Shown here in pieces: positions 20,263 to 28,372 of a stretch of 64,000 bases of DNA. Numbering within the stretch: position 1 is the first letter of the stretch; each line of letters begins with the position of its first letter. The notes beneath the pieces were generated by a model, which saw nothing but the letters and a program-made list of their open reading frames with translations, was not told the origin of the DNA and did no database searches. Where the stretch lies: assembly GCA_902593285.1 (NCBI GenBank), contig CACJHW010000001.1, positions 1-64,000 on the forward strand, written 5' to 3'. The translations under genes and the position numbers were made by a program. The DNA comes from an uncultured Pelagibacteraceae bacterium (lineage in GTDB: Bacteria; Pseudomonadota; Alphaproteobacteria; Pelagibacterales; Pelagibacteraceae).

Positions 20263-21942
20263 TTAGGTTACAGTTTTAACTGTTGTACGTTTCATTATTA
20301 CAACCTGCTGAGCCATTGTTAAAATGTTATTAACTGTCCAATAAATTACTAACCCACTTGGGAATGGTGCAAGAATTACTGTTAAAAATAAAGGGAAGAA
20401 CATAAATATTTTTGCTTGCATTGGATCTGTTGGAGCGGGATTTAACTTTTGTTGAACCCACATTGATACTCCCATAGCAACTGGCCATGCCCCAATTACA
20501 AGGAAAGAAGGTACATCATAAGGAAACAATCCAAATAAATTAAATATTGAAGTAGGATCCTTAGCACTTAAATCTTGGATCCAACCATAAAAAGGCATAT
20601 GACGCATTTCTATCGTTACAAATAAAACCTTATAAAGAGCAAAGAATACTGGAATTTGAATCAAAATGGGAAAACAACCACTCATAGGATTTACCTTCTC
20701 TTTTTTATAAAGAGCCATCATTGCTTGTTGCAATTTCATCTTGTCATCTTTGTGTACTTCCTTAAGTCTTGCCATCTCAGGCTGTAGAGCTTTCATCTTA
20801 GCCATGCTTCTGAATGAAAAATTAGCAAGTGGAAAAAATGCTACACGAATACAAACAGTAACAGCAATAATTGCCAATCCATAATTACCAAATATTTTAA
20901 AGAAATACTCTAAGGCAGTGAACAAAGGTCGAGTCAAAAAGTACAGAAAGCCCCAATCAATTGTTAAATCAAATTTATCTATTTTTAAAGACTCTGCGTA
21001 TCCATCAATAACATCAACTCGTTTTGCAGCTACAATTACTTGTAAATTTTCTTCTATAGAAGAATTACCAGTTAACTCTAATGGTTCTGTTGTAACAAAG
21101 TTTATTCTGTACTTATTCTTATAATCCATTGTAGTTTTGAATTCTTTTTCTCTTGGTGGAATAAGCGTTGATATGTAGTACTTATCTCCAATTCCTAACC
21201 ATCCTTTTTGAGCTGTTCTTGAAAATTTTTTCTCTTCAATATCGTCATAATCTTCCTCAATTAATTCTTCATCTAACGTAGCAATAGGACCCTCATGAAG
21301 AATGTAAAAATCAGTTATACCTTCTGGGATCTGATTTCTTATAATTTGTCCATAAGAATAGAAGTCATAGTTTTTATCTGTAGAATTTATAACTCTTTGT
21401 TTTATCGTGAATAAAAACTTATCATCTAAAGCAATTTCTTTTTCAAAAGTGATCCCTTGATCATTTGTCCAACTAAGTTTTATAGGAGATTGATCAGTTA
21501 ATTTATTATTTCCAGAAACAGACCAAATTGAATCTGAGTTTGGAATTTCAATATTTTTATCAGTAGTTATAAAGCCACTTTCTATTATATAGCCATCTTT
21601 AGAACTACGTGGTGCTAGAAATTTTACTTTTTCATCGCTTTCTAAACTCACATTGTATTCTTTGAATGTTAGATCGTCTATTGCAGCTCCCTTTAATGAA
21701 ATAGATCCAACAATACTTTGATTCTCAAATTGAATTCTTTCACTTTGTTGTAACGCTTCTTCTCGTGAAATTTCAGTTACATTTTCTTTTTGATCAAGAC
21801 TGGGTGCATCTGAATTCTGTTCACTCTTAGTTTTTTCAGTTAAATTTTCTTTTGTTACAGGAGGTGGTGCAAAAAATAGCGAATATAATATTATCACTGC
21901 AGCTGATAAACTTATGGCAGCAATTATATTTCGAGTTTCCAT
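20263..21942 (-). CDS. yidC: membrane protein insertase YidC
   Basis: 559 residues, Gram-negative type. It has an N-terminal membrane anchor (residues about 6-26), a large periplasmic beta domain, then the conserved insertase core of five transmembrane helices with FFPLANFSFRSMAKMK, GCFPILIQIPVFFALYKVL and FPSGLVIYWTVNN. It inserts and folds inner-membrane proteins alone or with SecYEG. The gene order rpmH-rnpA-yidD-yidC is the standard bacterial arrangement; yidD stops one base into it. Confidence 0.97.
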   Translation of the reverse strand: METRNIIAAISLSAAVIILYSLFFAPPPVTKENLTEKTKSEQNSDAPSLDQKENVTEISREEALQQSERIQFENQSIVGSISLKGAAIDDLTFKEYNVSLESDEKVKFLAPRSSKDGYIIESGFITTDKNIEIPNSDSIWSVSGNNKLTDQSPIKLSWTNDQGITFEKEIALDDKFLFTIKQRVINSTDKNYDFYSYGQIIRNQIPEGITDFYILHEGPIATLDEELIEEDYDDIEEKKFSRTAQKGWLGIGDKYYISTLIPPREKEFKTTMDYKNKYRINFVTTEPLELTGNSSIEENLQVIVAAKRVDVIDGYAESLKIDKFDLTIDWGFLYFLTRPLFTALEYFFKIFGNYGLAIIAVTVCIRVAFFPLANFSFRSMAKMKALQPEMARLKEVHKDDKMKLQQAMMALYKKEKVNPMSGCFPILIQIPVFFALYKVLFVTIEMRHMPFYGWIQDLSAKDPTSIFNLFGLFPYDVPSFLVIGAWPVAMGVSMWVQQKLNPAPTDPMQAKIFMFFPLFLTVILAPFPSGLVIYWTVNNILTMAQQVVIMKRTTVKTVT

Positions 21943-22193
21943 TATTTATTATCCTTTATTTCTTTTTTAACTGGATCAAACCCTTCTCCACCCCCTAAAA
22001 ATTTTATTGGATGGCAGGATAAAATTCTTTTTATACTCATAAATAAACCTTTAAAAAAACCATACTCTTTTAAAGCATCTATGCTGTATTCAGAACATGT
22101 TGGCAAATATCTACAAGAATGACCTAATAATGGACTAATCAAATATTTATAGGCTTTGATAAATTTAATTAAAATTAGAGTAAATATATTCAT
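21942..22193 (-). CDS. yidD: membrane protein insertion efficiency factor YidD
   Basis: 83 residues of the DUF37 family. The signature [25 protein letters not shown] is intact, followed by [20 protein letters not shown]. It is believed to assist YidC-dependent insertion. Overlaps yidC and rnpA by single bases. Confidence 0.95.
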   Translation of the reverse strand: MNIFTLILIKFIKAYKYLISPLLGHSCRYLPTCSEYSIDALKEYGFFKGLFMSIKRILSCHPIKFLGGGEGFDPVKKEIKDNK

Positions 22194-22534
22194 TATTTTA
22201 TTTTTGCAAAATCCTGAAAAAGAGTTTTTTTTATTATTTTGTATTCATTATTTAGCATAGAAGACTTGGCGATAACAAGAAATGAATAATCAAAGTTTAT
22301 CTTTATTTTTTTAACAGCTTCATTCATAATATTTCTTAATCTTCTTTTAATTTTATTTCTCTTTACCGCGTTACCAATTTTTTTTTTAGTCACAAAACTG
22401 ATATTTAGTCTTTTTTTATCTTTATTAAGTAATTTTCCAAAAAAAATACTTACGTATTTATTTGTAATTTTTTTTTGTTTAAGTAAATTTTTAAATTCTT
22501 CGTTTTTTGAAAGAGCAAGTATTTTGCTTTTCAT
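22193..22534 (-). CDS. rnpA: ribonuclease P protein component
   Basis: 113 residues, very basic. It contains the RNase P protein signature [15 protein letters not shown]. It is the protein cofactor for 5' maturation of tRNAs. The start lies 4 nt after the rpmH stop. Confidence 0.95.
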   Translation of the reverse strand: MKSKILALSKNEEFKNLLKQKKITNKYVSIFFGKLLNKDKKRLNISFVTKKKIGNAVKRNKIKRRLRNIMNEAVKKIKINFDYSFLVIAKSSMLNNEYKIIKKTLFQDFAKIK

Positions 22535-22538
22535 TATT

Positions 22539-22679
22539 TTATACAGAAACAGTTAGTGATTTTCTACCTCTTGCTCTTCTTCTAGCCAAAAGTTTTTTAC
22601 CACCTTTAGTTTTCATTTTTGAACGAAAGCCATGTTTTCGAGCTCTTTTTTTATTTGAGGGTTGATAAGTTCTTTTCAT
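22539..22679 (-). CDS. rpmH: 50S ribosomal protein L34
   Basis: A 46-residue ORF read directly from the sequence: it begins [18 protein letters not shown], continues [21 protein letters not shown], and ends KSLTVSV with TAA at 22539-22541. This is an unmistakable L34. First gene of the leftward rpmH-rnpA-yidD-yidC cluster, preceded by a good promoter. Confidence 0.97.
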   Translation of the reverse strand: MKRTYQPSNKKRARKHGFRSKMKTKGGKKLLARRRARGRKSLTVSV

Positions 22680-22715
22680 AATTAGATTTGATATAGTTTT
22701 TATAATTTTTGCCCC

Positions 22716-22743
22716 TTTATATTAGTAATAATTAAAATAGCAA
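22716..22743 (-). promoter_or_regulatory. promoter for rpmH operon
   Basis: On the minus strand, TTGCTA (22743-22738) and TATAAA (22721-22716) are spaced by 16 bp, about 37 nt upstream of the rpmH start. This is a good sigma-70-like match at the head of a long operon. Confidence 0.55.
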
Positions 22744-22775
22744 ATAGAAGATTAAGCATTAAAATAAGAAGAATC

Positions 22776-23498
22776 ATGGAAAATACAAAAAAAATTAAAT
22801 TATTTATTGGTTTGTCTTATTTATTAATTGTTTGCCTATTTTTGTATTTCTTTTTTTCAAAATTTAGTCTTTCAGAAATTACATCCTATGATTTTCTAAG
22901 AGATAACCAATCTTATTTTTTTGAACTTAAAAAATCTAACTTATTTTTAATTTCAATTATTTTTTTAGCATTAACTATTCTTTGGGTTTTCCCTTTTTTA
23001 GGGTTTGGATCTCCAGTTGCTTTAATGGGTGGTTTTATATTTGGAAAATGGATAGGGACACTTGTTGTGGTTTTAGGCTTGAGTATTGGTGCCACTTTTT
23101 TATATATTTTTGGAAATTATTTTTTAAAACAGCTCATTAGAGAAAAGTTCTTAAACAAGTTTCAAAACTTAGAAATCAAATTTAAACAATCGGAATTTAA
23201 TTATTTATTAATTTATCGTTTTATAGGTGGTATACCTTGGCAGCTTAGCTGTGTGTTACCAACTTTATTTAATGTTAAGGTTATAAACTTTTTTTTTGCT
23301 ACATTGATTGGAATAATTCCTCAAATTTTTTTAGCAGTTTCTATTGGGAGTGGATTAGAAAAAATTATAGACCAAAATTCCGAAGTGCCTGGAATAACTG
23401 ATATAATATTTTCACCTGATATATATATTCCTATAACAGCTTTCTTTATTTTAATTCTGATTACGATATTTTTGAGAAAGTTTTTTTATAGAAATTAG
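22776..23498 (+). CDS. TVP38/TMEM64 family membrane protein
   Basis: 240 residues with five to six hydrophobic helices. The DedA/VTT-type core GFGSPVALMGGFIFGKWIGT and the YRFIGGIPWQLSCVLPTLFNV segment (usual form R..P..P....N...G) place it in the SNARE-associated/TVP38 family. These are poorly characterised inner-membrane proteins, some implicated in lipid scrambling. It ends exactly one base before the 3' end of the convergent tRNA-Thr gene. Confidence 0.8.
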   Translation: MENTKKIKLFIGLSYLLIVCLFLYFFFSKFSLSEITSYDFLRDNQSYFFELKKSNLFLISIIFLALTILWVFPFLGFGSPVALMGGFIFGKWIGTLVVVLGLSIGATFLYIFGNYFLKQLIREKFLNKFQNLEIKFKQSEFNYLLIYRFIGGIPWQLSCVLPTLFNVKVINFFFATLIGIIPQIFLAVSIGSGLEKIIDQNSEVPGITDIIFSPDIYIPITAFFILILITIFLRKFFYRN

Positions 23499-23572
23499 TG
23501 GTGCTCCCACCCTGTACTGACCAGGGAACTAGTCATTACCAATGACTTGTTATACCATTTAACTACAGGAGC
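23499..23572 (-). tRNA. tRNA-Thr (anticodon GGT), unusual T-loop
   Basis: Minus strand. The acceptor GCTCCTG pairs with TGGGAGC (two wobble pairs at the inner end), A is at the discriminator, and CCA is encoded. D-arm GTTA/TAAC, anticodon stem AGTCA/TGACT with loop TTGGTAA giving GGT, 4-nt variable region, T-stem CCCTG/CAGGG. The T-loop reads GTCAGTA instead of the usual TTCRANY, so U54 and A58 are both lost. The rest of the cloverleaf is sound. Its 3' end abuts the stop codon of the TVP38 gene. Confidence 0.85.
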
Positions 23573-23582
23573 TTAGAGACAA

Positions 23583-23588
23583 ATTGTA
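23583..23588 (-). promoter_or_regulatory. candidate -10 element for tRNA-Thr
   Basis: Minus-strand TACAAT lies 11 nt upstream of the tRNA 5' end, a fitting distance. No strong -35 hexamer. Confidence 0.3.
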
Positions 23589-23717
23589 TTTTATTGATAA
23601 TAAAGCATTTTTTTCAAATTATTGCCTTAATTTTTTGATGAATATGATTTATATCTATTTTAGGAAAATGTTATGGGAATTCATTACGATTATAAATCAA
23701 CCAAAGGTAATAAGCTT

Positions 23718-23873
23718 ATGGAAAAGCAAGCTAAAAGAGAGAAAAAGCTTGCTGAAAAAAAAGCTAAACGTTTAGCTAAAGAAGGCACAAAAAAAGAAGA
23801 GGAAAAAACACCTGCATTAGATCCTAACAAGCCGATTTCTTTAGATTTCTTGACTAACCCAAATAAAGAATGA
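23718..23873 (+). CDS. small lysine-rich conserved-looking protein, unknown
   Basis: 51 residues from the ATG at 23718, which has an AAAGG sequence about 11 nt upstream. An ATG at 23673 would add 15 residues. The sequence is a charged helix rich in Lys/Ala/Glu (KREKKLAEKKAKRLAK) with a less charged tail (LDPNKPISLDFLTNP). Its stop overlaps the start of the next tiny ORF (ATGA), which argues that it is translated. I do not recognise a family. Confidence 0.5.
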   Translation: MEKQAKREKKLAEKKAKRLAKEGTKKEEEKTPALDPNKPISLDFLTNPNKE

Positions 23874-23971
23874 GTTCAAAAGAAAAAAATGAGCGTTTAA
23901 GCTTGGCGCTTAGAAAAAATTTGAAGAAAAGAAAAATTTTCCAAAAAAAAAATAGAAAAAAAAATAAATAA
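23870..23971 (+). CDS. tiny basic protein (33 aa) between overlapping genes
   Basis: ATG at 23870 overlaps the TGA of the upstream small gene, and its TAA shares a base with the dcd ATG at 23971. The product starts [21 protein letters not shown] and is strongly basic, with little sequence besides Lys/Arg/Asn after residue 20. The double ATGA/TAATG overlap and the non-random [15 protein letters not shown] segment suggest a real gene. Possible nucleic-acid or ribosome binding is a guess from charge only. Confidence 0.5.
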   Translation: MSSKEKNERLSLALRKNLKKRKIFQKKNRKKNK

Positions 23972-24531
23972 TGTCGATTCAACCTGATTCCTGGATTAAA
24001 AAAATGTGCAGAGAGCACAATATGATAGAGCCGTTTTTGGATCATCAAGTTTCCGAAGGAAAAATTTCTTATGGGTTAAGTAGTATGGGATATGATGTAA
24101 GAATCTCCGATGAATATAGAATTTTTACTAATGTAAATAATTCTTTGGTTGATCCAAAAAATTTTTCTGATGATAACTTCATACAAAGAAAAGGACCACA
24201 CTGTATTATCCCGCCAAATTCATTCGTTTTAGCTAAAACAGTAGAATATTTTAGAATACCAAAAGATGTTTTATGTATTTGTGTAGGAAAAAGTACTTAT
24301 GCAAGGACAGGAATTATTTGTAATGTTACTCCAATTGAAAATGAATTTGAGGGCAATATTGTAATTGAGCTAAGTAATACAACACCTAATCCTGCAAAAA
24401 TTTATTCTAACGAGGGGATAGCACAATTTTTATTTTTCAAATCAGATACTCAGCCAGAAACAACTTATAAATCAAAGAACGGAAAATATCAGGGCCAAAC
24501 TACAATTCAAGTTGCTAAGATTAAAAAGTAA
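23971..24531 (+). CDS. dcd: dCTP deaminase
   Basis: 186 residues. Signature segments: [45 protein letters not shown] with the catalytic Ser/Arg, and [27 protein letters not shown] (catalytic Glu). It converts dCTP to dUTP for thymidylate synthesis. In the C-terminus YQGQTTIQ matches the family. It is followed by murA after 3 nt. Confidence 0.96.
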   Translation: MSIQPDSWIKKMCREHNMIEPFLDHQVSEGKISYGLSSMGYDVRISDEYRIFTNVNNSLVDPKNFSDDNFIQRKGPHCIIPPNSFVLAKTVEYFRIPKDVLCICVGKSTYARTGIICNVTPIENEFEGNIVIELSNTTPNPAKIYSNEGIAQFLFFKSDTQPETTYKSKNGKYQGQTTIQVAKIKK

Positions 24532-24534
24532 TTT

Positions 24535-25794
24535 ATGGATAAATTTCTGATTAATGGCCCTTGTAAAATCAAGGGTAACGTTTCAATCTCAGGTTCGAAG
24601 AATGCATCTCTACCTATATTAGCTGCAACATTATTATTTGATAAACCTGTAGTTATCAAAAATTTACCAAGAGTTAGAGATATTAATACAATGTTAAATT
24701 TATTAAAGTCTCTTGGTTCTAAAATAATTTTATCAAGAGATAAAAAAACAGCAAAAATTATAAATAAAAAAAATATGAAAACTTTTGCTAGTTATTCTTT
24801 AGTCAAAACAATGCGTGGTTCTATTTTAGTTTTAGGTCCACTTATTTCAAAATACCATAAATCTCAAATCTCTTTACCCGGCGGATGTTTAATTGGTGCT
24901 AGACCAATTAATTATCATCTAACAGCATTAAAAAAACTTGGTATGAAATATGAATTAAAAGATGGATATATTCTTGCTAAATCCAAAGGAAAACTTATCG
25001 GAACAACTATAAATTTTCCCAAGATAAGTGTTGGTGCAACTGAAAATTCTATAATAGCAGCATGCTTGGCAAAAGGAAAAACAGTTTTAAAAAATTGTGC
25101 AATAGAACCTGAGATTAAAGATCTTACAAATTTTTTAAATAATGCTGGAGCGAAAATAAAATGGACAGGAAGAGTTTGTAAAATCATAGGTGTAAATTCT
25201 TTAAATGAAACTGAATATTCTGTAATGGCCGATAGAATAGAAGCAGGCACATTTTGTGTAGCTGCAACACTTGCAAAAGGTAACTTACAAATAAATAATT
25301 TAAATCCTAAAATTATTGGTACAGAAATAAAATTACTAAAAAAAGTTGGTGCTAAAATTAAAACTAGTAAAAATAAAATCTTAATTAAAGGACCTGAAAG
25401 AATAAAATCCATAAAAAGTATTAAAACTAAAGAGTTTCCAGGTATTCCAACAGACCTTCAAGCACAATTGATGGTTTTAATGTGCAAAGCAGTTGGCAAA
25501 AGTTCAATAACCGAAGGTATTTTTGAAAATAGATTTATGCATGTTGCAGAATTGCAAAGACTGGGAGCAAAAATAAATATTAAAAATAATACTGCTACCA
25601 TAGAAGGAAATACTAAATTCATTGGCGCCGAATTAATGTCTAGTGATTTAAGAGCTTCTGTTGCTTTGGTTTTAGCAGCTATAGTTTCTAATGGTAAATC
25701 ATATATTAACAGAATTTATCATTTAGATAGAGGTTATGAAAAAATAGAAAATAAATTAAAAAAAATAGGCGTTAAAATTAAAAGATTAAGATAG
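24535..25794 (+). CDS. murA: UDP-N-acetylglucosamine 1-carboxyvinyltransferase
   Basis: 419 residues, normal length. SGSKNASLPILAA is the N-terminal substrate loop. The catalytic cysteine lies in LPGGCLIGARPINYH (about residue 118), and DRIEAGTFCVAA and EFPGIPTDLQAQ match MurA. First committed step of peptidoglycan synthesis. The murA-DUF2948-hisD order is typical of alphaproteobacteria. Confidence 0.96.
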   Translation: MDKFLINGPCKIKGNVSISGSKNASLPILAATLLFDKPVVIKNLPRVRDINTMLNLLKSLGSKIILSRDKKTAKIINKKNMKTFASYSLVKTMRGSILVLGPLISKYHKSQISLPGGCLIGARPINYHLTALKKLGMKYELKDGYILAKSKGKLIGTTINFPKISVGATENSIIAACLAKGKTVLKNCAIEPEIKDLTNFLNNAGAKIKWTGRVCKIIGVNSLNETEYSVMADRIEAGTFCVAATLAKGNLQINNLNPKIIGTEIKLLKKVGAKIKTSKNKILIKGPERIKSIKSIKTKEFPGIPTDLQAQLMVLMCKAVGKSSITEGIFENRFMHVAELQRLGAKINIKNNTATIEGNTKFIGAELMSSDLRASVALVLAAIVSNGKSYINRIYHLDRGYEKIENKLKKIGVKIKRLR

Positions 25795-26186
25795 TGAATA
25801 AATATTTAGCAAAAATAATAGCAAGTGACCAAGAAGGGTTACAGATGATTTCAGCTTGTAGTTCAGGGGCTAAGGTTAAAATTGCAGATATAAAATATCT
25901 TGCATCCAATAAGGTTTTTTTATTATCAATTGAAAGAACCAAGGTTGAAAGTGATCAGGAAGATAAAAAAATCAATAGTATTTGCAGGTTTGATTTTGTT
26001 GATAAAGTAAGATCAAAGAACATTGATCAATCAAATCAAGAAACAGTTTTAGAACTAATAGGTATAGATTATTTGAAAAATAATGATGTTTATGAAATAA
26101 ATCTTATTTTTAATAACAATGCTCATATTGCTTTAACTACAGAAACTATTGAAGCAAGATTAGAGGATCAAAGTGAAATTAAATAG
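25794..26186 (+). CDS. DUF2948 family protein
   Basis: 130 residues, GTG start overlapping the murA TAG by one base. The pattern (IIASDQEGLQMISACSSGAKVKIADIKYLASNKVF near the N-terminus, CRFDFVDKVRS in the middle) and the position between murA and hisD match the alphaproteobacterial DUF2948 family. No function is known for this family; no catalytic motif is visible. Confidence 0.8.
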   Translation: MNKYLAKIIASDQEGLQMISACSSGAKVKIADIKYLASNKVFLLSIERTKVESDQEDKKINSICRFDFVDKVRSKNIDQSNQETVLELIGIDYLKNNDVYEINLIFNNNAHIALTTETIEARLEDQSEIK

Positions 26187-26188
26187 TT

Positions 26189-27472
26189 ATGAAGACACTA
26201 AATAGTAAAAGTAAAAATTTTGATAAATTATTAGAGAATTTGCTTTTACAGAGAAAAAAAAAAATTCAATCAGACTCCGTTTCTGTAACAAATATAATTA
26301 AAGATGTTAAAAAAAATGGAGATAAAGCATTATTAAAATATGAGAAAAGATTCAATCAAAACAACATAATTATTCCAAGCACAAAACAAATAAAAAAATC
26401 TATAAATTCACTTGATAAAAAAGTAAAGAAGGCAATCGATACGGCTTATAATAGAATTTATAAATTTCATTCTCTTCAAAAATTTAAAAATATTTCATAT
26501 ACAGATAAATTAAAAAATAAACTCGAATATAAATATGTACCTTTAGAGTCTGTTGCAATTTATGTTCCTGGTTCTACTGCTTCATACCCATCGAGTGTTT
26601 TGATGAATGCTATTCCAGCAATTGTTGCAGGCGTTAAAAGAATAGTTATGATTAATCCAGGCTATAAAGGAAAACAAAATCCAGCCGTATTATACGCTGC
26701 AAAAAAATGCAAAATAAAAGAAATTTATTCTATCGGGGGCCCTTCTGCTATTGCAGCTGTATCTTATGGGACTAAAAAAATTAAAAAAGTTCATAAAATA
26801 GTTGGTCCAGGAAACGCATATGTTGCGGCAGCAAAAAAAGAAGTTTTTGGTGTTGTAGGAATTGAAGGTATGACTGCAGGTCCTTCAGAAGTGACTGTCG
26901 TTTGTGACAAATTCTCAAATCCTGATTGGGTTGCAAGTGATTTAATTGGACAAGCTGAACATGATATTCTTGCACAATGTATTTTGATTTCAAAAGATAA
27001 AAATTTGCTAGAAAAGGTAAAAATTGAAATTACTAAACAATTAAAAGAAATTCCAAGAGCTTCTGTTGCAAGAAGAAGTTTAATTAATAATGGAATTCTT
27101 ATGTATATTTCTTCAGACTCTAAAATAATAAGTGTTGTAAATAAAATTGCACCAGAACATTTAGAGCTAAATATTAAAAATTATAAATCGTTAGTTCCAA
27201 AAATAAAAAATTCAGGATCAATATGCTTAGGAAAATATGCAGTGATGGCAATGACCGATTATAATGTTGGATCAAACCATGTGCTGCCAACTAATGGTTC
27301 TGCAAAATACTCAAGCGGTATAAGTGTAAATGAATTTTATAAAAGAATTTCATACATAAACTTATCAAAAAAGGGTATTGAAAGTCTTGGACCATCAGTT
27401 ATAACACTTGCAAATTACGAAGGGTTGGTTGGACACGCTCAATCTGTAGTAAAACGATTAAGGAGAAAATAA
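26189..27472 (+). CDS. hisD: histidinol dehydrogenase
   Basis: 427 residues. Contains [57 protein letters not shown] and APEHLELN, the zinc and NAD-site motifs of HisD. It oxidises histidinol to histidine in two steps. It is separated from the hisS-hisZ-hisG group by infA, tRNA-Phe and cspA. Confidence 0.97.
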   Translation: MKTLNSKSKNFDKLLENLLLQRKKKIQSDSVSVTNIIKDVKKNGDKALLKYEKRFNQNNIIIPSTKQIKKSINSLDKKVKKAIDTAYNRIYKFHSLQKFKNISYTDKLKNKLEYKYVPLESVAIYVPGSTASYPSSVLMNAIPAIVAGVKRIVMINPGYKGKQNPAVLYAAKKCKIKEIYSIGGPSAIAAVSYGTKKIKKVHKIVGPGNAYVAAAKKEVFGVVGIEGMTAGPSEVTVVCDKFSNPDWVASDLIGQAEHDILAQCILISKDKNLLEKVKIEITKQLKEIPRASVARRSLINNGILMYISSDSKIISVVNKIAPEHLELNIKNYKSLVPKIKNSGSICLGKYAVMAMTDYNVGSNHVLPTNGSAKYSSGISVNEFYKRISYINLSKKGIESLGPSVITLANYEGLVGHAQSVVKRLRRK

Positions 27473-27474
27473 AT

Positions 27475-27690
27475 TTGTCAAAACAAGACTTGTTGGAATT
27501 TAAAGGCGTAGTGATAGACCTACTTCCGAACGCAATGTTCAGAGTAAAATTAGAAAATGGTCATACCGTTACTGCTCATACAGCTGGTAAGTTAAGAAAA
27601 AACAGAATTAGAGTTCTCCAAGGTGATAATGTGACAGTTGAAATGACACCTTACGATCTTACTAAAGGAAGAATTATCTTTAGGGGATAA
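27475..27690 (+). CDS. infA: translation initiation factor IF-1
   Basis: 71 residues with the OB-fold sequence [21 protein letters not shown] and [17 protein letters not shown]. It starts with TTG at 27475. An AAGGAG ribosome-binding site inside the end of hisD, about 9 nt upstream, supports this start. tRNA-Phe begins 4 nt after the stop and is presumably co-transcribed. Confidence 0.96.
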   Translation: MSKQDLLEFKGVVIDLLPNAMFRVKLENGHTVTAHTAGKLRKNRIRVLQGDNVTVEMTPYDLTKGRIIFRG

Positions 27691-27694
27691 ATAA

Positions 27695-27769
27695 GGCTGA
27701 GTAGCTCAGGAGTAGAGCAGAGCCCTGAAAAGGCTTGTGTCGGAGGTGCGAATCCTTCCTCAGCCACCA
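27695..27769 (+). tRNA. tRNA-Phe (anticodon GAA)
   Basis: 75-nt cloverleaf: acceptor GGCTGAG/CTCAGCC, A73, encoded CCA, D-stem GCTC/GAGC, anticodon stem GAGCC/GGCTT with loop CTGAAAA (GAA). The T-loop is TGCGAAT, with G at position 55 instead of the near-universal U. Confidence 0.93.
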
Positions 27770-27793
27770 CCACAAAGTTTCATCTTGAAATAA

Positions 27794-27823
27794 TTGTAAA
27801 AGAAATTAACTTTAAGAGATAAT
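27794..27823 (+). promoter_or_regulatory. candidate promoter for cspA
   Basis: TTGTAA (27794-27799) and GATAAT (27818-27823), 18-bp spacer, followed by an AAAGGA Shine-Dalgarno (27832-27837) 12 nt before the start codon. Confidence 0.45.
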
Positions 27824-27849
27824 AAATAACAAAAGGACTAAGAAATAAG

Positions 27850-28062
27850 ATGAGTACACTACAAGGAAAAATTAAATGGTATAATGGTAAAAAGGGATAT
27901 GGCTTCATTGAAAGAGATGATAAAGAAAAAGATGCCTTTGTTCACGCTTCAGCGGTAAAAGCTGCTGGTATGAGATATCTCAATGAAGGTGATAAACTTG
28001 AATTCACATTAGAAGATGGTCCCAAAGGTCCTTCTGCAGTTAATTTAAAAAAAATAGACTAA
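27850..28062 (+). CDS. cspA: cold-shock protein (CspA family)
   Basis: 70-residue CSD protein with RNP1 KGYGFIERD and RNP2-like DAFVHASA motifs in the usual order. It binds single-stranded RNA/DNA. It has its own promoter and a very strong intrinsic terminator, so it is a monocistronic unit, probably highly expressed. Confidence 0.95.
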   Translation: MSTLQGKIKWYNGKKGYGFIERDDKEKDAFVHASAVKAAGMRYLNEGDKLEFTLEDGPKGPSAVNLKKID

Positions 28063-28076
28063 TTTAGAAATTATTT

Positions 28077-28120
28077 AAAAGGGTGTTTTATCTATCAAAT
28101 AGATAAACGTCCTTTTTCTA
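28077..28120 (+). terminator. strong intrinsic terminator of cspA
   Basis: Inverted repeat AAAAGG (28077-28082) / CCTTTT (28111-28116), enclosing a second perfect stem TTTATCTAT / ATAGATAAA with loop CAA, followed by further T residues. The hairpin also has an A-rich upstream arm, so it could work in both directions. Confidence 0.8.
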
Positions 28121-28145
28121 ATTAATCCTTGAATATTAATTTTTT

Positions 28146-28174
28146 TTGTCTAAAAGGCTGCTCATGAATATAAA
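28146..28174 (+). promoter_or_regulatory. candidate promoter of an orphan small RNA
   Basis: TTGTCT (28146-28151), 17-bp spacer, TATAAA (28169-28174). It points into a stretch with no gene that ends in a terminator-like hairpin. Confidence 0.45.
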
Positions 28175-28179
28175 TATTA

Positions 28180-28245
28180 CATACAGAAAGACTTATAGAA
28201 GTACCCACAGAAACTGTTTCCATAGCCAGTAGGCTATTTATTTAT
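28180..28245 (+). ncRNA. candidate small RNA of about 65 nt
   Basis: The segment begins at the predicted start point of the TTGTCT/TATAAA promoter and ends at an intrinsic terminator (ATAGCC-AGTA-GGCTAT and U-rich tail). It contains no ORF after the predicted start. A 22-codon frame at 28164-28232 begins upstream of that start and runs into the hairpin. No known RNA family is recognised. It could also be a leader or regulator of the tRNA-His/hisS unit. Inference from signals only. Confidence 0.35.
28222..28245 (+). terminator. intrinsic terminator upstream of tRNA-His
   Basis: 6-bp stem ATAGCC (28222-28227) / GGCTAT (28232-28237) with AGTA tetraloop, followed directly by TTATTTAT. Confidence 0.55.
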
Positions 28246-28247
28246 AT

Positions 28248-28253
28248 TATAAT
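28248..28253 (+). promoter_or_regulatory. candidate -10 element for the tRNA-His/hisS unit
   Basis: Perfect TATAAT between the hairpin and the tRNA. It would give a 5' leader of about 33 nt on the pre-tRNA. No good -35. Confidence 0.3.
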
Positions 28254-28293
28254 TTTAAATCCACATAAAATAAGATAAAAACAAAGAGGATAA

Positions 28294-28368
28294 GCCCGGG
28301 TGGTGTAATGGTTAGCACGGAAGTTTGTGGAACTTTAAGTTTGAGTTCGACTCTCAGCCCGGGTACCA
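28294..28368 (+). tRNA. tRNA-His (anticodon GTG), non-canonical (no G-1)
   Basis: 75 nt: acceptor GCCCGGG/CCCGGGT (G1-U72 wobble), D-stem GTGT/GCAC, anticodon stem GAAGT/ACTTT with loop TTGTGGA (GTG), normal T-loop TTCGACT, encoded CCA. The base before position 1 is A and the discriminator is A73, so the usual G-1:C73 identity pair is absent. This is the feature described for the alphaproteobacterial clade with a divergent HisRS. It lies 4 nt upstream of hisS. Confidence 0.93.
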
Positions 28369-28372
28369 AAAA

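Noticed and set aside
23584-23775. 63-codon plus-strand frame after tRNA-Thr
   Set aside because: It overlaps the better supported small lysine-rich gene in another frame and has no start signal.
24915-25412. 165-codon minus-strand frame in murA
   Set aside because: Hydrophobic antisense shadow typical for AT-rich coding DNA; murA is certain on the other strand.
28164-28232. 22-codon ORF upstream of tRNA-His
   Set aside because: Its start lies before the predicted transcription start and its end is in the terminator hairpin; the non-coding reading is preferred.
28325-28372. N-terminal extension of hisS into the tRNA-His gene
   Set aside because: It would be translated from the anticodon and T-arm of the tRNA; homology starts after 28373.
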